Source of the DNA: Natrinema altunense
Lineage (GTDB): Archaea; Halobacteriota; Halobacteria; Halobacteriales; Natrialbaceae
Length of the DNA: 64,000 bases
NCBI RefSeq assembly: GCF_000731985.1
Contig: NZ_JNCS01000011.1
Coordinates: 1 to 64,000 of the forward strand
Reading direction: 5' to 3'
Part shown: piece after piece, positions 26,422-35,748 of the stretch
Numbering within the stretch: position 1 is the first letter of the stretch
How the letters are laid out: every line of letters begins with the position of its first letter
Notes under the pieces: model-generated
The model's input: only the letters and a program-made list of their open reading frames with translations
What the model was told of the DNA's origin: nothing
Database searches by the model: none
Position numbers and translations under genes: made by a program

Positions 26422-27087
26422 GTGAATCCCTCGAACTGGCGGACGTATCTCGTCACGCAGGCGTCGCTGTCGGGCGATCGGTCGACGCCCGACATCGTCC
26501 GCGCAGCCATCGACGGCGGCGTCGACGCCGTGCAACTGCGCGAGAAGGGAACGAGTGCACGCTCGCGGTACGAGACCGGGCTCGAGGTGCGCGAGCTGAC
26601 GGCCGCAGCCGATGTCGATCTGATCGTCAACGACCGCGTCGACATCGCGCGAGCGATCGACGCCGACGGCGTCCACGTCGGGCAGTCGGACCTCTCGGTC
26701 GCGGTCGCCCGCGACCTGCTCGGGCCGGATGCGATCGTCGGCTGCTCGACATCGACGGTCGCCGAAGCCCGGGCGGCGGCCGCCGCGGGGGCGGACTATC
26801 TCGGCGTCGGCGCGGTCTACGGCACCACCTCGAAGGACGTCGATGCGGACGCGGACGGGATCGGTCCGCAACGGATCGCCGACATCGCCGACGCGGTCCC
26901 GATTCCGATCGTCGGCATCGGCGGCATCACGCCCGCCAACGCGACTCCGGTCGTCGAGGCGGGGGCAACCGGTGTGGCGGTTATCAGTGCGATTACGGCG
27001 GCCTCGGACCCGCAGGCGGCGACCGAGAGGCTCGCCGCCGCCGTCGAAACGCCGAAGGAAGTCGGCCACGGAGGTATCGACGAATGA
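26422..27087 (+). CDS. thiE: Thiamine-phosphate synthase
   Basis: A 221-residue TIM-barrel enzyme joining HMP-pyrophosphate and thiazole phosphate. Family blocks are visible: GVDAVQLREKG near 32, LIVNDRVDIA near 68, DGVHVGQSDL near 81, GCSTSTVAEA near 107, YLGVGAVYGTTSKD and IVGIGGITPANA. Translation starts at GTG 26422. Its TGA overlaps the thiM ATG, so thiazole salvage and coupling are made together. No TPP riboswitch was seen upstream, as expected where archaea rely on protein regulators. Confidence 0.95.
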   Translation: MNPSNWRTYLVTQASLSGDRSTPDIVRAAIDGGVDAVQLREKGTSARSRYETGLEVRELTAAADVDLIVNDRVDIARAIDADGVHVGQSDLSVAVARDLLGPDAIVGCSTSTVAEARAAAAAGADYLGVGAVYGTTSKDVDADADGIGPQRIADIADAVPIPIVGIGGITPANATPVVEAGATGVAVISAITAASDPQAATERLAAAVETPKEVGHGGIDE

Positions 27088-27914
27088 GCGTTACCGACAT
27101 CGCCGCCGCCGACCTCGCGGATTCGGTCCGAGCGGTCCGAGAGACGGAGCCGCTCGTCCAGCACCTGACGAACACGGTGACGATCAACGACGTGGCGAAC
27201 CTGACCCTTCACTGGGGCGGGCTGCCGGTGATGGCCGACTCCTTCGGGGACGCCGGCGAGATGGCAGAGGCCGCGCGTGCGGTCGTGCTCAACATCGGCC
27301 AGGTACCCGACGGCCGCGTCGAGGCCATGCACGAGGCCGGTCGGACGGCCAACGAGCGCGGGATTCCGGTCGTCCTCGATCCCGTCGGCGTGGGTTCGAC
27401 GCCCTCCCGCGACGCGGTCGCCGAGAGCCTCCTCTCGGAACTCGAGTTCGCCGCGATCAAGGGCAACTACGGCGAGATCAGCGCGCTCGCCGGCGTCGAG
27501 GCCGACGTGAAAGGCGTCGAGTCCATTGGCGACTACGCGGAGATCGAGGAGACGGCCCGTTCCGTCGCCGAATCGACCGGCGCGACCGTCGTCGCGTCCG
27601 GTGTCGACGATATCGTCGCCGACGCCGACGGTGCGGTCCGACTCACCGCCGGTCACGAGATGCTCGGCGAGGTCGTCGGCACCGGCTGCATGCTCGCCGC
27701 GACCATCGGGACCTTCGGCGGCGCGCTCGAGGACCCCCGTGAGGCCGCCGTCCACGGCACGCTCGCGTTCGGAATCGCGGGCGAGCGTGCGGCCGAGATG
27801 GAGCAGTCGGGACCGGGGAGCTACCAGACGGCCTTCCGCGACGCCGTCTACGGCCTCACCCGCGACATCGTCGCCGACCTCGCGCTTGCGGACCGAATCG
27901 AACGGCTCGATTAA
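27084..27914 (+). CDS. thiM: Hydroxyethylthiazole kinase
   Basis: A 276-residue ribokinase-fold enzyme that phosphorylates the thiazole alcohol for thiamine salvage. The N-terminal substrate block PLVQHLTNTVTINDVAN, the LDPVGVGSTPSRD motif near 100 and the catalytic GTGCMLAATIGTF near 197, with the Cys shared by many ThiM, are all present. It overlaps thiE by ATGA. The pair is a self-contained salvage operon. Confidence 0.96.
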   Translation: MSVTDIAAADLADSVRAVRETEPLVQHLTNTVTINDVANLTLHWGGLPVMADSFGDAGEMAEAARAVVLNIGQVPDGRVEAMHEAGRTANERGIPVVLDPVGVGSTPSRDAVAESLLSELEFAAIKGNYGEISALAGVEADVKGVESIGDYAEIEETARSVAESTGATVVASGVDDIVADADGAVRLTAGHEMLGEVVGTGCMLAATIGTFGGALEDPREAAVHGTLAFGIAGERAAEMEQSGPGSYQTAFRDAVYGLTRDIVADLALADRIERLD

Positions 27915-28017
27915 CGCCGCGGCCCCAGTCGGCCGTCCTCGCGTCGGCCGGCCGGTACTTCCAGCGATCCGGAACGTACTGTCACCGTTTTAGTACCCAC
28001 CGGGAGAAACGTCTGCT

Positions 28018-28290
28018 ATGGCACGCACCGAACTCGAGAGCGCGGCCGAGTCGATCGAGGCGGCGGCGACGGCCGCGTCCGACGACGAGGCACGGGAACG
28101 GCTTCAGAACCAGGCGGCCACGTTCGAGGACTACGCCACGGCCGAGCACGGTCCCGATCACGGCCAACTCGCGCGCCACGAGCACATCCTGAAGGATATC
28201 GCGGGCGACGAGGGCGGCGATGTCGCGGACGACATCGACGATGCCCTCGAGGCGATCACCGAGTTCCGATCGACGCTCGAGGGGGTCTGA
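28018..28290 (+). CDS. Small acidic helical protein, conserved haloarchaeal type
   Basis: A 90-residue protein predicted almost all helical, rich in Ala, Glu and Asp (ELESAAESIEAAATAAS at the start), with a His cluster in the centre (AEHGPDHGQLARHEHILKD) that might bind a metal. It recalls the short acidic helical proteins widespread in haloarchaea. A TTTTAGTA element near 27988-27995 is about 27 nt upstream of the ATG. Function unknown. Confidence 0.7.
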   Translation: MARTELESAAESIEAAATAASDDEARERLQNQAATFEDYATAEHGPDHGQLARHEHILKDIAGDEGGDVADDIDDALEAITEFRSTLEGV

Positions 28291-28439
28291 AGCCGCAGAG
28301 ACGGACGTTTTTTGCCGCGCCGTGGCTACCGTGTAGCGCAGCCACCCGTCTCGGCCGCTCGACCTGGAGGCCCCGACGGCACACGAATCACGACCCTCAG
28401 ACGGTCGCGCCCATCCGTTGAACGGACCGCTGTTCGTCC

Positions 28440-29075
28440 CTAACAGACCGGCTTCGGATTCGCGCCCATCCCCTCGAGCGTCTCGACGTACTCGTCGTAG
28501 GCGGCCTGGATCGAGCCCGTGGCGGCTTCCGCGGCGCGGTCCCAGTCCGCGTCGCTCTCACAGACCGTCTCGAGGAGGGTCGTCGCGCGCTCGAGTTGGT
28601 CGTCCAGGTCCTCGCCGAAGCTACGGAACAGGCTCGCGGTCTGGGGGTCGGCGTCGCCGACGAAGTAGCCGACTACCTGGTCCTTCGAGCGCTGGCTCGC
28701 GAGGATGCGGCCGACGAGTGCGCCGACGCGGGAGACGGTGTCCGTCTGATCGCGCAGGTACTCGTGGAGCGCGGGCACGTCGTCGGGTTCGTAGCCGTCG
28801 TCCGCGAGTTCCCCGTCGACGGTCTCGTAGTGCTCCTGTTCCTCCGCGGCCGTCGTTTCGAACGCCGCACGTGCGTCGTCGTCCGCCTCGTCGTCGGCCC
28901 ACTCGCGGAACGTCTGCCAGGCGGCGTACTCGGCGTCGGCAGTGGCTTCGAGGACCGGTTCCGTCTCGATTTCGCCGCCGGTGTCGGCGTACAGCGACTT
29001 CGAGGAGCCGAGTCGCGAGAGCGCGGTCTGGTTGTCTTCGCTGACAGTGTCGACGAACGCGTCCGGATCGGTCAT
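28440..29075 (-). CDS. Rubrerythrin/ferritin-like family protein
   Basis: A 211-residue protein with a four-helix ferritin-like pattern. Acidic metal-ligand candidates appear in TADAEYAAWQTF, TTAAEEQEHYETV (typical ExxH-like pair) and in later helices. It lacks the C-terminal rubredoxin domain. Such proteins often deal with peroxide or iron in haloarchaea. It is monocistronic and followed by a non-coding 150 nt. The metal and activity are inferred from the fold only. Confidence 0.75.
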   Translation of the reverse strand: MTDPDAFVDTVSEDNQTALSRLGSSKSLYADTGGEIETEPVLEATADAEYAAWQTFREWADDEADDDARAAFETTAAEEQEHYETVDGELADDGYEPDDVPALHEYLRDQTDTVSRVGALVGRILASQRSKDQVVGYFVGDADPQTASLFRSFGEDLDDQLERATTLLETVCESDADWDRAAEAATGSIQAAYDEYVETLEGMGANPKPVC

Positions 29076-29236
29076 AGGACCCCTTCGAGCGGACTCGAGT
29101 TATGCTTATCGTGACGGCGCTCGCTGGGGACCCTCCCTGTCGTCGCCGTGTCGGTCGATATGTACCACTTACCGTTCGACCGCCCACCGCCAACAGCAGC
29201 ATAACAATTACCCTACTCGAACTGTCCTCGAGCGGA

Positions 29237-30454
29237 ATGAAACGACGAGCGTATCTGGTAACGGCCGCCGCAGCGACGCTCGGTGGCTGTTCTGCCCTGA
29301 GCGATTCGGAGTCGTCCGACGAGTCGAACGAAACCGACGGCGACGACTCCGAGGACTCGTCCGACACGATCGACGAGGACCCCGGCTCGTTCGACCAGTT
29401 CGACGATCTCTCGATGTGGGAAGTGATGGACGGGTCCCTGGAACTGGACGCGCAGCGGGCGTACACCGGCGACCAGTCCGGACGCATGACGGCCGACCCG
29501 TCCCAGCAGCGAGTGATGATCAAACGCCGATTCGACTCGCCGCGGGACCTCTCGACGGAGTTTCCCGCGCTGGCCTTCGCCACCGAGGACGACATCGATC
29601 CGGTCGTCCAACTCAGCGACACCGACGGGAACCGGTTGCTCCTCCAGTGTGACCTCAAGCCCGGCCTCCCCCTCGCACACCACGACCTCGCGGTGACGGA
29701 CACCCGCGGCGAGCCGGACCTGAGTTCGATCAAACACGTCAAGATCTCCGCCTGGGCGGGCGAGGGCCGCTCGGTGACGATGTGGGTAGACGACCTCCGC
29801 TTCGTCTCCCGCCCGGAGACGGGCAAAGTCCTCCTCCAGTTCGAGGGTGACGAGTCCGTCTATACGCGGGCACGACCCGCGCTCTCGGACCACGACTTCC
29901 CCGCGACGGCGTTCGTTCCCACCGACTACGTCGGCGGCGCGGGCTATCTCAGCCGCGGCCACCTCGAGACCCTCCAACGCGAGGGGTGGACGATCGGCAG
30001 TCAGGGGACGACCGCCGCCGACCTCTCCGAGGCGACCGAGTCGGCCCAGCGCGACCGGATTCAGGGGGCCATCGAGTGGCTCGAGGACAACGGGTTCGAC
30101 GATGGCGCGAAGTACTTCTCGTACCCGCTCAACCGCTACGACGAGACGGCGATGAGCGTCGTCGAAGCGAACCACGATATCGGGTTCGTCGGCGGCTACG
30201 CCGGTCACGGTAACCTGTCGAACCCCGCGCTCGCTCCCCGAGCCGTCGGTCCCACTGCCGACGAGGCACGCCGACTCCTCGACTGGACGGCCCACTTCCG
30301 GACGATCACGACGCTTACCTACCCGGACATCTCCGGTGGGTCGCGGGAGGCGTTCGAGGAGACGGTCTCGTATCTCGCCGACCTCGAGTCCGCCGGCGAG
30401 ATCGAGGTCGTCGGCCCGGACGACATCGCCTCGAACCACATCCACGAGGCGTAG
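29237..30454 (+). CDS. Lipoprotein with a degenerate NodB (polysaccharide deacetylase) domain
   Basis: A 405-residue lipoprotein: signal MKRRAYLVTAAAATLGG with lipobox Cys at 18, then an acidic linker to residue 55. A beta-rich middle domain (about 60-195) is followed by a NodB-like domain (about 200-400) recognisable from LLQFEGDESVYTRARPAL, FPATAFVPTDYVG and EGWTIGSQGTTAADL. The catalytic TFDD motif is replaced by FEGD, and the His-based metal motif (GSHxxxH) by GSQGTTA, so deacetylase activity is unlikely. It probably binds surface glycans or acts structurally. Confidence 0.8.
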   Translation: MKRRAYLVTAAAATLGGCSALSDSESSDESNETDGDDSEDSSDTIDEDPGSFDQFDDLSMWEVMDGSLELDAQRAYTGDQSGRMTADPSQQRVMIKRRFDSPRDLSTEFPALAFATEDDIDPVVQLSDTDGNRLLLQCDLKPGLPLAHHDLAVTDTRGEPDLSSIKHVKISAWAGEGRSVTMWVDDLRFVSRPETGKVLLQFEGDESVYTRARPALSDHDFPATAFVPTDYVGGAGYLSRGHLETLQREGWTIGSQGTTAADLSEATESAQRDRIQGAIEWLEDNGFDDGAKYFSYPLNRYDETAMSVVEANHDIGFVGGYAGHGNLSNPALAPRAVGPTADEARRLLDWTAHFRTITTLTYPDISGGSREAFEETVSYLADLESAGEIEVVGPDDIASNHIHEA

Positions 30455-30687
30455 CCGTTCGGACAGCGGCCCCTCTCGGCGTCGGTCCGCCGGATGGTCG
30501 GAGTCGATCGTGTGGGCTCGACGGCGCTCGTCGGCCCGACGACCCGCTCGGAAAAATCGGTCTCGTTCGAAGACGTACGGCGCGGTCAGGGGAGAGCGCG
30601 ACTCCCTCGAGCGACTACGCTTGCTCGCGGGTCACTGTGTTTCCCGCTCGCATAGCCGAGCGCCTGCGTACCGCTCAGGCGCTCACT

Positions 30688-31554
30688 TTAGTCGTCGGCT
30701 TTGCCGGTCTCGATCGGTGCGCTAACGAGATTACCCCACTCGGTCCAGGATCCGTCGTAGTTGACGGCGTCCTCGTAGCCAAGCAGTTCGTGGAGCGCGA
30801 ACCACGCGACCGAGGAGCGCTCGCCGATGCGGCAGTAGGCGACGGTCGTTTCGTCGCCGGTGATGCCCTCCTCGGCGTAGAGTTCCTCGAGTTCCGCGCG
30901 GTCCTTGAACGTGCCGTCGTCGTTGGTCACGGCCGCCCAGGAGATGTTCTTCGCGCCGGGGATGTGGCCGCCGCGCTGGGCGGTCTCCTGTAGGCCGGAG
31001 GGCGCGAGGATCTCGCCGGAGAACTCCTCGGGCGAGCGAACGTCGACTAGCGGGACGCCGCGGTCGATCGCGTTTTCGACGTCCTCTCGGTAGGCACGGA
31101 TGCTCTCGCGCGGACCGGCGGCGTCGTACTCGGTTGCCGAGAAGTCGGGCTCCTCGTCCGTGGTCGGGTAGTCGTTCTCGAGCCAGTACTCGCGGCCGCC
31201 GTCGAGCAGATAGACCTCGTTGTGGCCGTAGTACTTGAACTGCCAGTAGGTGTAGGCGGCGAACCAGTTGGAGTTGTCACCGTAGAGGACGACCGTATCG
31301 TCCTCGCTGATGCCGTGGCTGCCGAGGAGGTCCTCGAAGTCCCCCTTCTCGAGGATGTCGCGCTGGGTCTGGTCCTGTAGTTGGGTTTCCCAGTTGAACC
31401 CGATCGCGCCGGGCGCGTGTTCGTCCTCGTAGGCTTCCGTGTCGACGTCGACCTCGACCAGTCGGTGGTCGGAGTCGTCGTCCTGGAAGTCGTCGAGTCG
31501 GTCAGCGACCCAGTCGGCCGTGACGAGTACGTCGTTGGCGTAGTCGGTTGCCAT
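30688..31554 (-). CDS. Thiosulfate sulfurtransferase (tandem rhodanese)
   Basis: A 288-residue two-domain rhodanese. The N-terminal domain (about 10-130) is inactive-like; the C-terminal domain carries the active loop with catalytic Cys in VAYCRIGERSS near residue 245 and the CH2 motif GSWTEWGN near 271. It transfers sulfane sulfur to thiophilic acceptors. The start MATDYANDVLVTADW at 31554 was chosen over an ATG nine codons earlier. It is divergent from a second rhodanese gene across 279 nt that must hold both promoters. Confidence 0.93.
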   Translation of the reverse strand: MATDYANDVLVTADWVADRLDDFQDDDSDHRLVEVDVDTEAYEDEHAPGAIGFNWETQLQDQTQRDILEKGDFEDLLGSHGISEDDTVVLYGDNSNWFAAYTYWQFKYYGHNEVYLLDGGREYWLENDYPTTDEEPDFSATEYDAAGPRESIRAYREDVENAIDRGVPLVDVRSPEEFSGEILAPSGLQETAQRGGHIPGAKNISWAAVTNDDGTFKDRAELEELYAEEGITGDETTVAYCRIGERSSVAWFALHELLGYEDAVNYDGSWTEWGNLVSAPIETGKADD

Positions 31555-31833
31555 ACCCGTCCCTACAATGGCATCACACAAATGAACTTCTTAACCGGAC
31601 AAATCGGACACCGGTCGACTCTGCCGGAAAGAATTGCCGATTCGATCGGAGCCGATCGTAATAGCCGTCCGTACAGCGACTGTATTCGACGGGTTCGCGA
31701 CGAATCGGCGAGCCGCCGAGCGAGACGGGGTGGAACCCCCACCGAGAACAAGCAAGCGTTGCCACCGTCCCGGTAGCCGCGAATCGGGCCGGAACCGGTG
31801 CGTACTCGAGTCTTCGGTCCGAACGGCGGGGTA

Positions 31834-32646
31834 ATGGACGACTCCGTCGTCGTTTCCCTCGACTGGCTCGCATCGCGTCTGGACGATCCCGCCGTGCGCA
31901 TCGTCGACGTCAGGGACGCCTGGGAATTCGACGGGATCGGGCACCTTCCCGGTGCGGTGAACGTCCCGTTCGACAGCTATCGCGACGAGAGCGACATCGA
32001 CCGCGGGACCCTGCCGGGTGCCGAAGCATTCGCCGACCTGCTCGGCAACGCGGGTCTCAGCCCCGAGGACACGATCGTCGCCTACGACGACACCCACGGC
32101 GTCTTCGCCGCCCGGTTCGTGCTCACCGCGCTCGAGTACGGCCACGAGGACGTCCGTCTGCTCGACGGCGACTACAGCGCCTGGAACCGGGAGTACGAAA
32201 CCACGTCCGAGACGGCCGCATTCGAGCCAACCGACTACGACCCCGATCCGCTTTCCCCCGAGGAGAGTCCGCTCGTGAGTTACGACGCCGTCGCCGACGC
32301 CCTCGAGCGCGACGCCGTCGTCGTCGACACGCGCGAACTCGAGGAGTTCGAGGAGGCGCGTCTGCCGGGTGCCGTGCGGTTCGACTGGCGGGAGGTCGTC
32401 GACGACGAGACGCGGCGGCTGAAACCCGAGGCCGAACTCGAGGCCTTGCTGGCCGCTCACGGCATCACGCCGGACCGCGAGGTCGTCCTCTACTGCAACA
32501 CCGCGCGACGGATCAGCCACACCTACGTCGTGCTCACGGCGCTGGGCTACGAGGACGTCCGCTTCTACGAGGGCAGTCTCACGGAGTGGCTCGCCAACGA
32601 CGGCGAGGTCGAAACGGGGCCGGTTGCGGCGTCCGAGGGCGAGTAG
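31834..32646 (+). CDS. Second tandem-domain rhodanese, divergent from the first
   Basis: A 270-residue sulfurtransferase. Domain 1 (VRIVDVRDAWEFDGIGHLPGA) has Asp at the loop where Cys would be (VAYDDTHGVFA); domain 2 has an intact catalytic Cys in VLYCNTARRIS near 226 and the CH2 element GSLTEWLAND. The active loop CNTARR differs from CRIGER in the partner, so acceptor preference may differ. Start MDDSVVVSLDW at 31834. The common intergenic region could co-regulate both genes. Confidence 0.92.
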   Translation: MDDSVVVSLDWLASRLDDPAVRIVDVRDAWEFDGIGHLPGAVNVPFDSYRDESDIDRGTLPGAEAFADLLGNAGLSPEDTIVAYDDTHGVFAARFVLTALEYGHEDVRLLDGDYSAWNREYETTSETAAFEPTDYDPDPLSPEESPLVSYDAVADALERDAVVVDTRELEEFEEARLPGAVRFDWREVVDDETRRLKPEAELEALLAAHGITPDREVVLYCNTARRISHTYVVLTALGYEDVRFYEGSLTEWLANDGEVETGPVAASEGE

Positions 32647-32705
32647 CCGACGGACAGCGAGCCGATGCGTCTCCGAACCGAGTGTCGGGTTCGGACGGGA
32701 GCGCG

Positions 32706-32927
32706 TTAGAGCCAGTCGTCGCCGGGATCGTCCGACGTGGCTTCTCTGTAGGTCTCGACTGCCTCCGCGAGGTTCTCGAGGGCTTCCGTCGGCGTCTGTC
32801 CCTGACTCGAGACGCCGGTTGCCTCGTCGTCGGCGATGTGGAGGCCGTGGTCGTTGACTCGCATGGTCACGTCCGCGTCCTCGAGCCCCTCGTACTCCGA
32901 GGGGTCGACGTCTGCGTCGGAACTCAT
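32706..32927 (-). CDS. HicB-like antitoxin-family protein, no HicA partner
   Basis: A 73-residue protein with the partial RNase-H-like fold of HicB: VTMRVNDHGLHIADDEATGVSSQGQT and then EALENLAEAVETYRE. In HicAB modules a small HicA toxin lies next to it; none is found within 300 nt either side. Haloarchaea carry many solitary HicB-like proteins, so a role outside toxin-antitoxin function is likely. It reads in the same direction as, and 52 nt downstream of, the channel gene. Confidence 0.72.
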   Translation of the reverse strand: MSSDADVDPSEYEGLEDADVTMRVNDHGLHIADDEATGVSSQGQTPTEALENLAEAVETYREATSDDPGDDWL

Positions 32928-32979
32928 AGGCGAGGGTTGGCGCGCGCGAGTCAAATACGCATCGACGCCCCCGCCTCGC

Positions 32980-35151
32980 TTACAGCTCGGAGCGTTTGAC
33001 CAGCGCGTAGACGAGCAAGGCGGCGAGGATCGTACTGAGATACGCCTCGGAGCCGGCGAGAAAGCGGGCGAGCGGTCCCACAGGGCCGATGTTGCCGTAG
33101 CCGATCGTCGTGTAACTGATGTAGCTGAAGTAGAGGTTTTCGTAGAAGCCCGACGCCTGCGTTTCGAACAGCGGGCCGCCGAACGTGTACGGGAACGCGA
33201 AGAACAGCGGCGCGATGGCGAACGCCGTGCCGATCCGCATCGGCCGCATGCCGTGCCCGCAGGTGAGCCCGAGGAAGCAGTTCTCCGCGGCGCGACCGAG
33301 GTTCTTCGCCCGCGTCACTACTCCGGCGTCCGGATCGCGGGCGGCCTCGAGACTTTTCCGTCGGCTGTACCGCTGGCGCTTGACGCGGAACTCGCCGGCA
33401 GTCTTCATGTCGCCGATCTCGCTCGCGCTCTGTTTGGCCTTCAGATACGTCGTCTCGACGACCTCCGGCGTCATCGCGAGGGCGTAGTCGGGGTCGAACG
33501 TGTCCGTCGACGGTTCGTCGAAGGCGTGGACGGTCCAGTCGTTTCTGTCGAGGTACTCGCGGTGGCCGCTGAAATCGAAGGTGTGGCCGTCGAACTCGTC
33601 GAACTCCGTCCGGCAGAACCGGAAGTAATCGAGGAGTTGGCGGTGGTCGCGCGTCCGCTCGGCGGCGAGATCGACATCGCCGATGCTCGCGAGGGTCAGG
33701 TCGTACCGTACCCATCCCTCGGCGGGCTGGACGATCCGACCGCTCCGGATCTTCCCGCGGGTGAAATCCACGAACGCGTCGTCGTCGATCCCCCGCGCCT
33801 CGAGATCGATCCGTTCGGAGACGACACAGCGGCTGAAATCGACCGTGCCGCCGAACGCCGTCGCCCGGAAGTTCGCGGACGAAATTTCGGCGTCGTGAAA
33901 GTCGACGTCGTCGGCGAACCTGGCGTCCTCGAAGGAGACGTCGTCTTTCAGGTGGTTCGCCCCGCCAGTGAATTCACAGCCGCGAAACACACATCGGCTG
34001 TCGAAGGCGACGCCCGAGAAGTCGGCGTCCTCGCGAAACCGCGTCTCGTCGAAGTCGACTTCCCGCGCGAACGTCACGTCGGGGAAGTCGGCGTCGCCGT
34101 CGAAGGTCGCCGACTCGAAGTGTGCTTCGCCGCGGAACGCGGCGCCGGCGAACGTCACGTAGCGAAACGAGGCGCGATGAAAGGAGACATCGTCGTGGAA
34201 CGTCGTCCCCGCGAAGGTCGCATCGTCGACCAGCGTCCGAGCGCCGCCCTCGAACGAGCCGCCCCGAAAGGTCGCCGCTCCGCGAAACGCGGCGTCGGTG
34301 AACGCGGTATCACCTTCGAACCGGACCTCGTCGAAGTCCGCGTCCGCGCCGAACTCGGCACCGCGAAACTCCGCGTCGCCGGTGAACGTCGCCTCCTGGA
34401 AGACCGCCGCCTCGTCGCAGGTGATCCCGTCGAACATCGAGAAGCCGAACTCCGTCTCGCGGAAGGTCACGCTGGCGCGAAAGGTCGCCCCCGAAAACGT
34501 CGTGTTGTCCTCGAGATGGTTCGAATCGCCGTGACACTCCGCCGCCCGAAACGTCACCTCGTCGTCGAACGTCGTCCCGTCGAAGCGAACGTCGTCGCGG
34601 AAGGTCGCCTCGTCGCAGTCGACCGGTCCCTCGAAGGTCGCCCCGTCGAACGTGACGTCGTCGTCGAACCGCGCCTCGAAGAGATCCGTTTCCCCGGTGA
34701 CGGTCGCGTTCGAACACGAAATCGATGCTTCGACGTGGGCCTCCGTCAACCGGAGCGATCCGATGGTGGCACCGTCGAGCACGAACGGCAGCGTCACCCG
34801 CGCGTGCGTCAGCGAGAGCCCCTCGATGGTCGCGCCGCTGAGATCGACCGGGTGGCGATCGACGCTCTCGAGGGCGATCCGATCCAGCGAGAGATCGGGC
34901 AGCGTGACGCCGCTGAGGTCCTTCTGGGCCTCGGTCCCCCGGACGAGTACCGCACGAAACGCCTCGCGGACTTCGTCGTCGGTGATCCCCCGGGCCTCCC
35001 GCTCTGCGGGCGAGAGGTGTAACACCGACGGGTCGACGGACGTGCCGGCGTCCGACGCTGCCCTCGGTCCGCCCTCGACATCGGGCCCGGTACCCGCGTC
35101 GGCGTCGGTCCCGCCACCGTTGTCGGCACCGTCCCCTGATTTCTCTGGCAT
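32980..35151 (-). CDS. Pentapeptide-repeat protein fused to a two-helix K+ channel pore
   Basis: 723 residues. An acidic N-terminus (1-45) and a helical segment are followed by a long array of pentapeptide-like units (about 95-470, such as ATFRDDVRFD, TTFDDEVTFR, ANFRATAFGG), which fold into a right-handed beta-helix. A cytoplasmic helical part (500-620) leads to TM1 (IGTAFAIAPLFFAFPY), a pore helix with the K+ selectivity filter TTIGYGN near 677 and TM2 at the C-terminus. The filter is canonical, so K+ conduction is likely; the solenoid may sense a ligand. It is followed on the same strand by HicB and preceded by the DUF2617 and spermidine-synthase-like genes, with which it may function. Confidence 0.88.
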   Translation of the reverse strand: MPEKSGDGADNGGGTDADAGTGPDVEGGPRAASDAGTSVDPSVLHLSPAEREARGITDDEVREAFRAVLVRGTEAQKDLSGVTLPDLSLDRIALESVDRHPVDLSGATIEGLSLTHARVTLPFVLDGATIGSLRLTEAHVEASISCSNATVTGETDLFEARFDDDVTFDGATFEGPVDCDEATFRDDVRFDGTTFDDEVTFRAAECHGDSNHLEDNTTFSGATFRASVTFRETEFGFSMFDGITCDEAAVFQEATFTGDAEFRGAEFGADADFDEVRFEGDTAFTDAAFRGAATFRGGSFEGGARTLVDDATFAGTTFHDDVSFHRASFRYVTFAGAAFRGEAHFESATFDGDADFPDVTFAREVDFDETRFREDADFSGVAFDSRCVFRGCEFTGGANHLKDDVSFEDARFADDVDFHDAEISSANFRATAFGGTVDFSRCVVSERIDLEARGIDDDAFVDFTRGKIRSGRIVQPAEGWVRYDLTLASIGDVDLAAERTRDHRQLLDYFRFCRTEFDEFDGHTFDFSGHREYLDRNDWTVHAFDEPSTDTFDPDYALAMTPEVVETTYLKAKQSASEIGDMKTAGEFRVKRQRYSRRKSLEAARDPDAGVVTRAKNLGRAAENCFLGLTCGHGMRPMRIGTAFAIAPLFFAFPYTFGGPLFETQASGFYENLYFSYISYTTIGYGNIGPVGPLARFLAGSEAYLSTILAALLVYALVKRSEL

Positions 35152-35203
35152 TGGGGTTCGTTATGTAAACGGCCATCATATAAGTTTAGAATAGCGCCTG
35201 CGG

Positions 35204-35746
35204 TCAAATCGCGTCCGACTCCGCCGTCCGAGCGGCCGACGCCTCGAGCGCCGCCGGGTCCCGATCGGTTCCGAAGACGGTCCGTGTGTACAGGGCGAGG
35301 TCGAACTCGGGATAGGTGTGATACGTCTCGTAGCCGTCGTCGTCGATCTCGATCGTCGTGACGGCGTCGGGATCGCCGCCGAACGCGTACGCCAGATCGA
35401 ACGAATCCGGCCGATTCAGATATCGGTCGCGGGGAAACGCCGACAGCGGCCGGTGTTCGACCCGCGTCACGCACCGGAACGCGTCGGTTTCGAAGGTGAG
35501 GGCTCGAGGGGGCCGATCCGTCTCGAGCGGGATCGCCGTCCCCTCGTGATTCGCCACCGGGTCCGGGTCACACGTCGAGACCTCGTAAAACTCGTATTCG
35601 GGCGCGCTCACGTAGTGTGAGCTACCGATGATCCGAAACGTGAACTCGGTTCCGAGGAGCGCCCGCGTGCGCGAGTCGAACACGCGGATGTCGTCGGTTG
35701 TCGGCGGACGGTTTGTGTGAACGAACTGGAGAGTCTGTCGGGACAT
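35204..35746 (-). CDS. DUF2617-like protein
   Basis: A 180-residue soluble protein. The blocks LLGTEFTFRIIGSSHYVS and FPRDRYLNRPDSFDLAYAF resemble the DUF2617 family, which in bacteria occurs in conserved neighbourhoods with aminopropyltransferase-like enzymes, DUF350 and channels. The ATG at 35746 is 2 nt after the stop of the upstream membrane enzyme, so the two form one operon. Biochemical role unknown; the link to the neighbour is inference from gene order and recalled bacterial context. Confidence 0.7.
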   Translation of the reverse strand: MSRQTLQFVHTNRPPTTDDIRVFDSRTRALLGTEFTFRIIGSSHYVSAPEYEFYEVSTCDPDPVANHEGTAIPLETDRPPRALTFETDAFRCVTRVEHRPLSAFPRDRYLNRPDSFDLAYAFGGDPDAVTTIEIDDDGYETYHTYPEFDLALYTRTVFGTDRDPAALEASAARTAESDAI

Positions 35747-35748
35747 GG

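Noticed and set aside
32836-35022. A 728-codon plus-strand frame opposite the channel gene
   Set aside because: Mirror of the pentapeptide-repeat coding pattern; the repeats on the minus strand create a pseudo-repetitive antisense frame.
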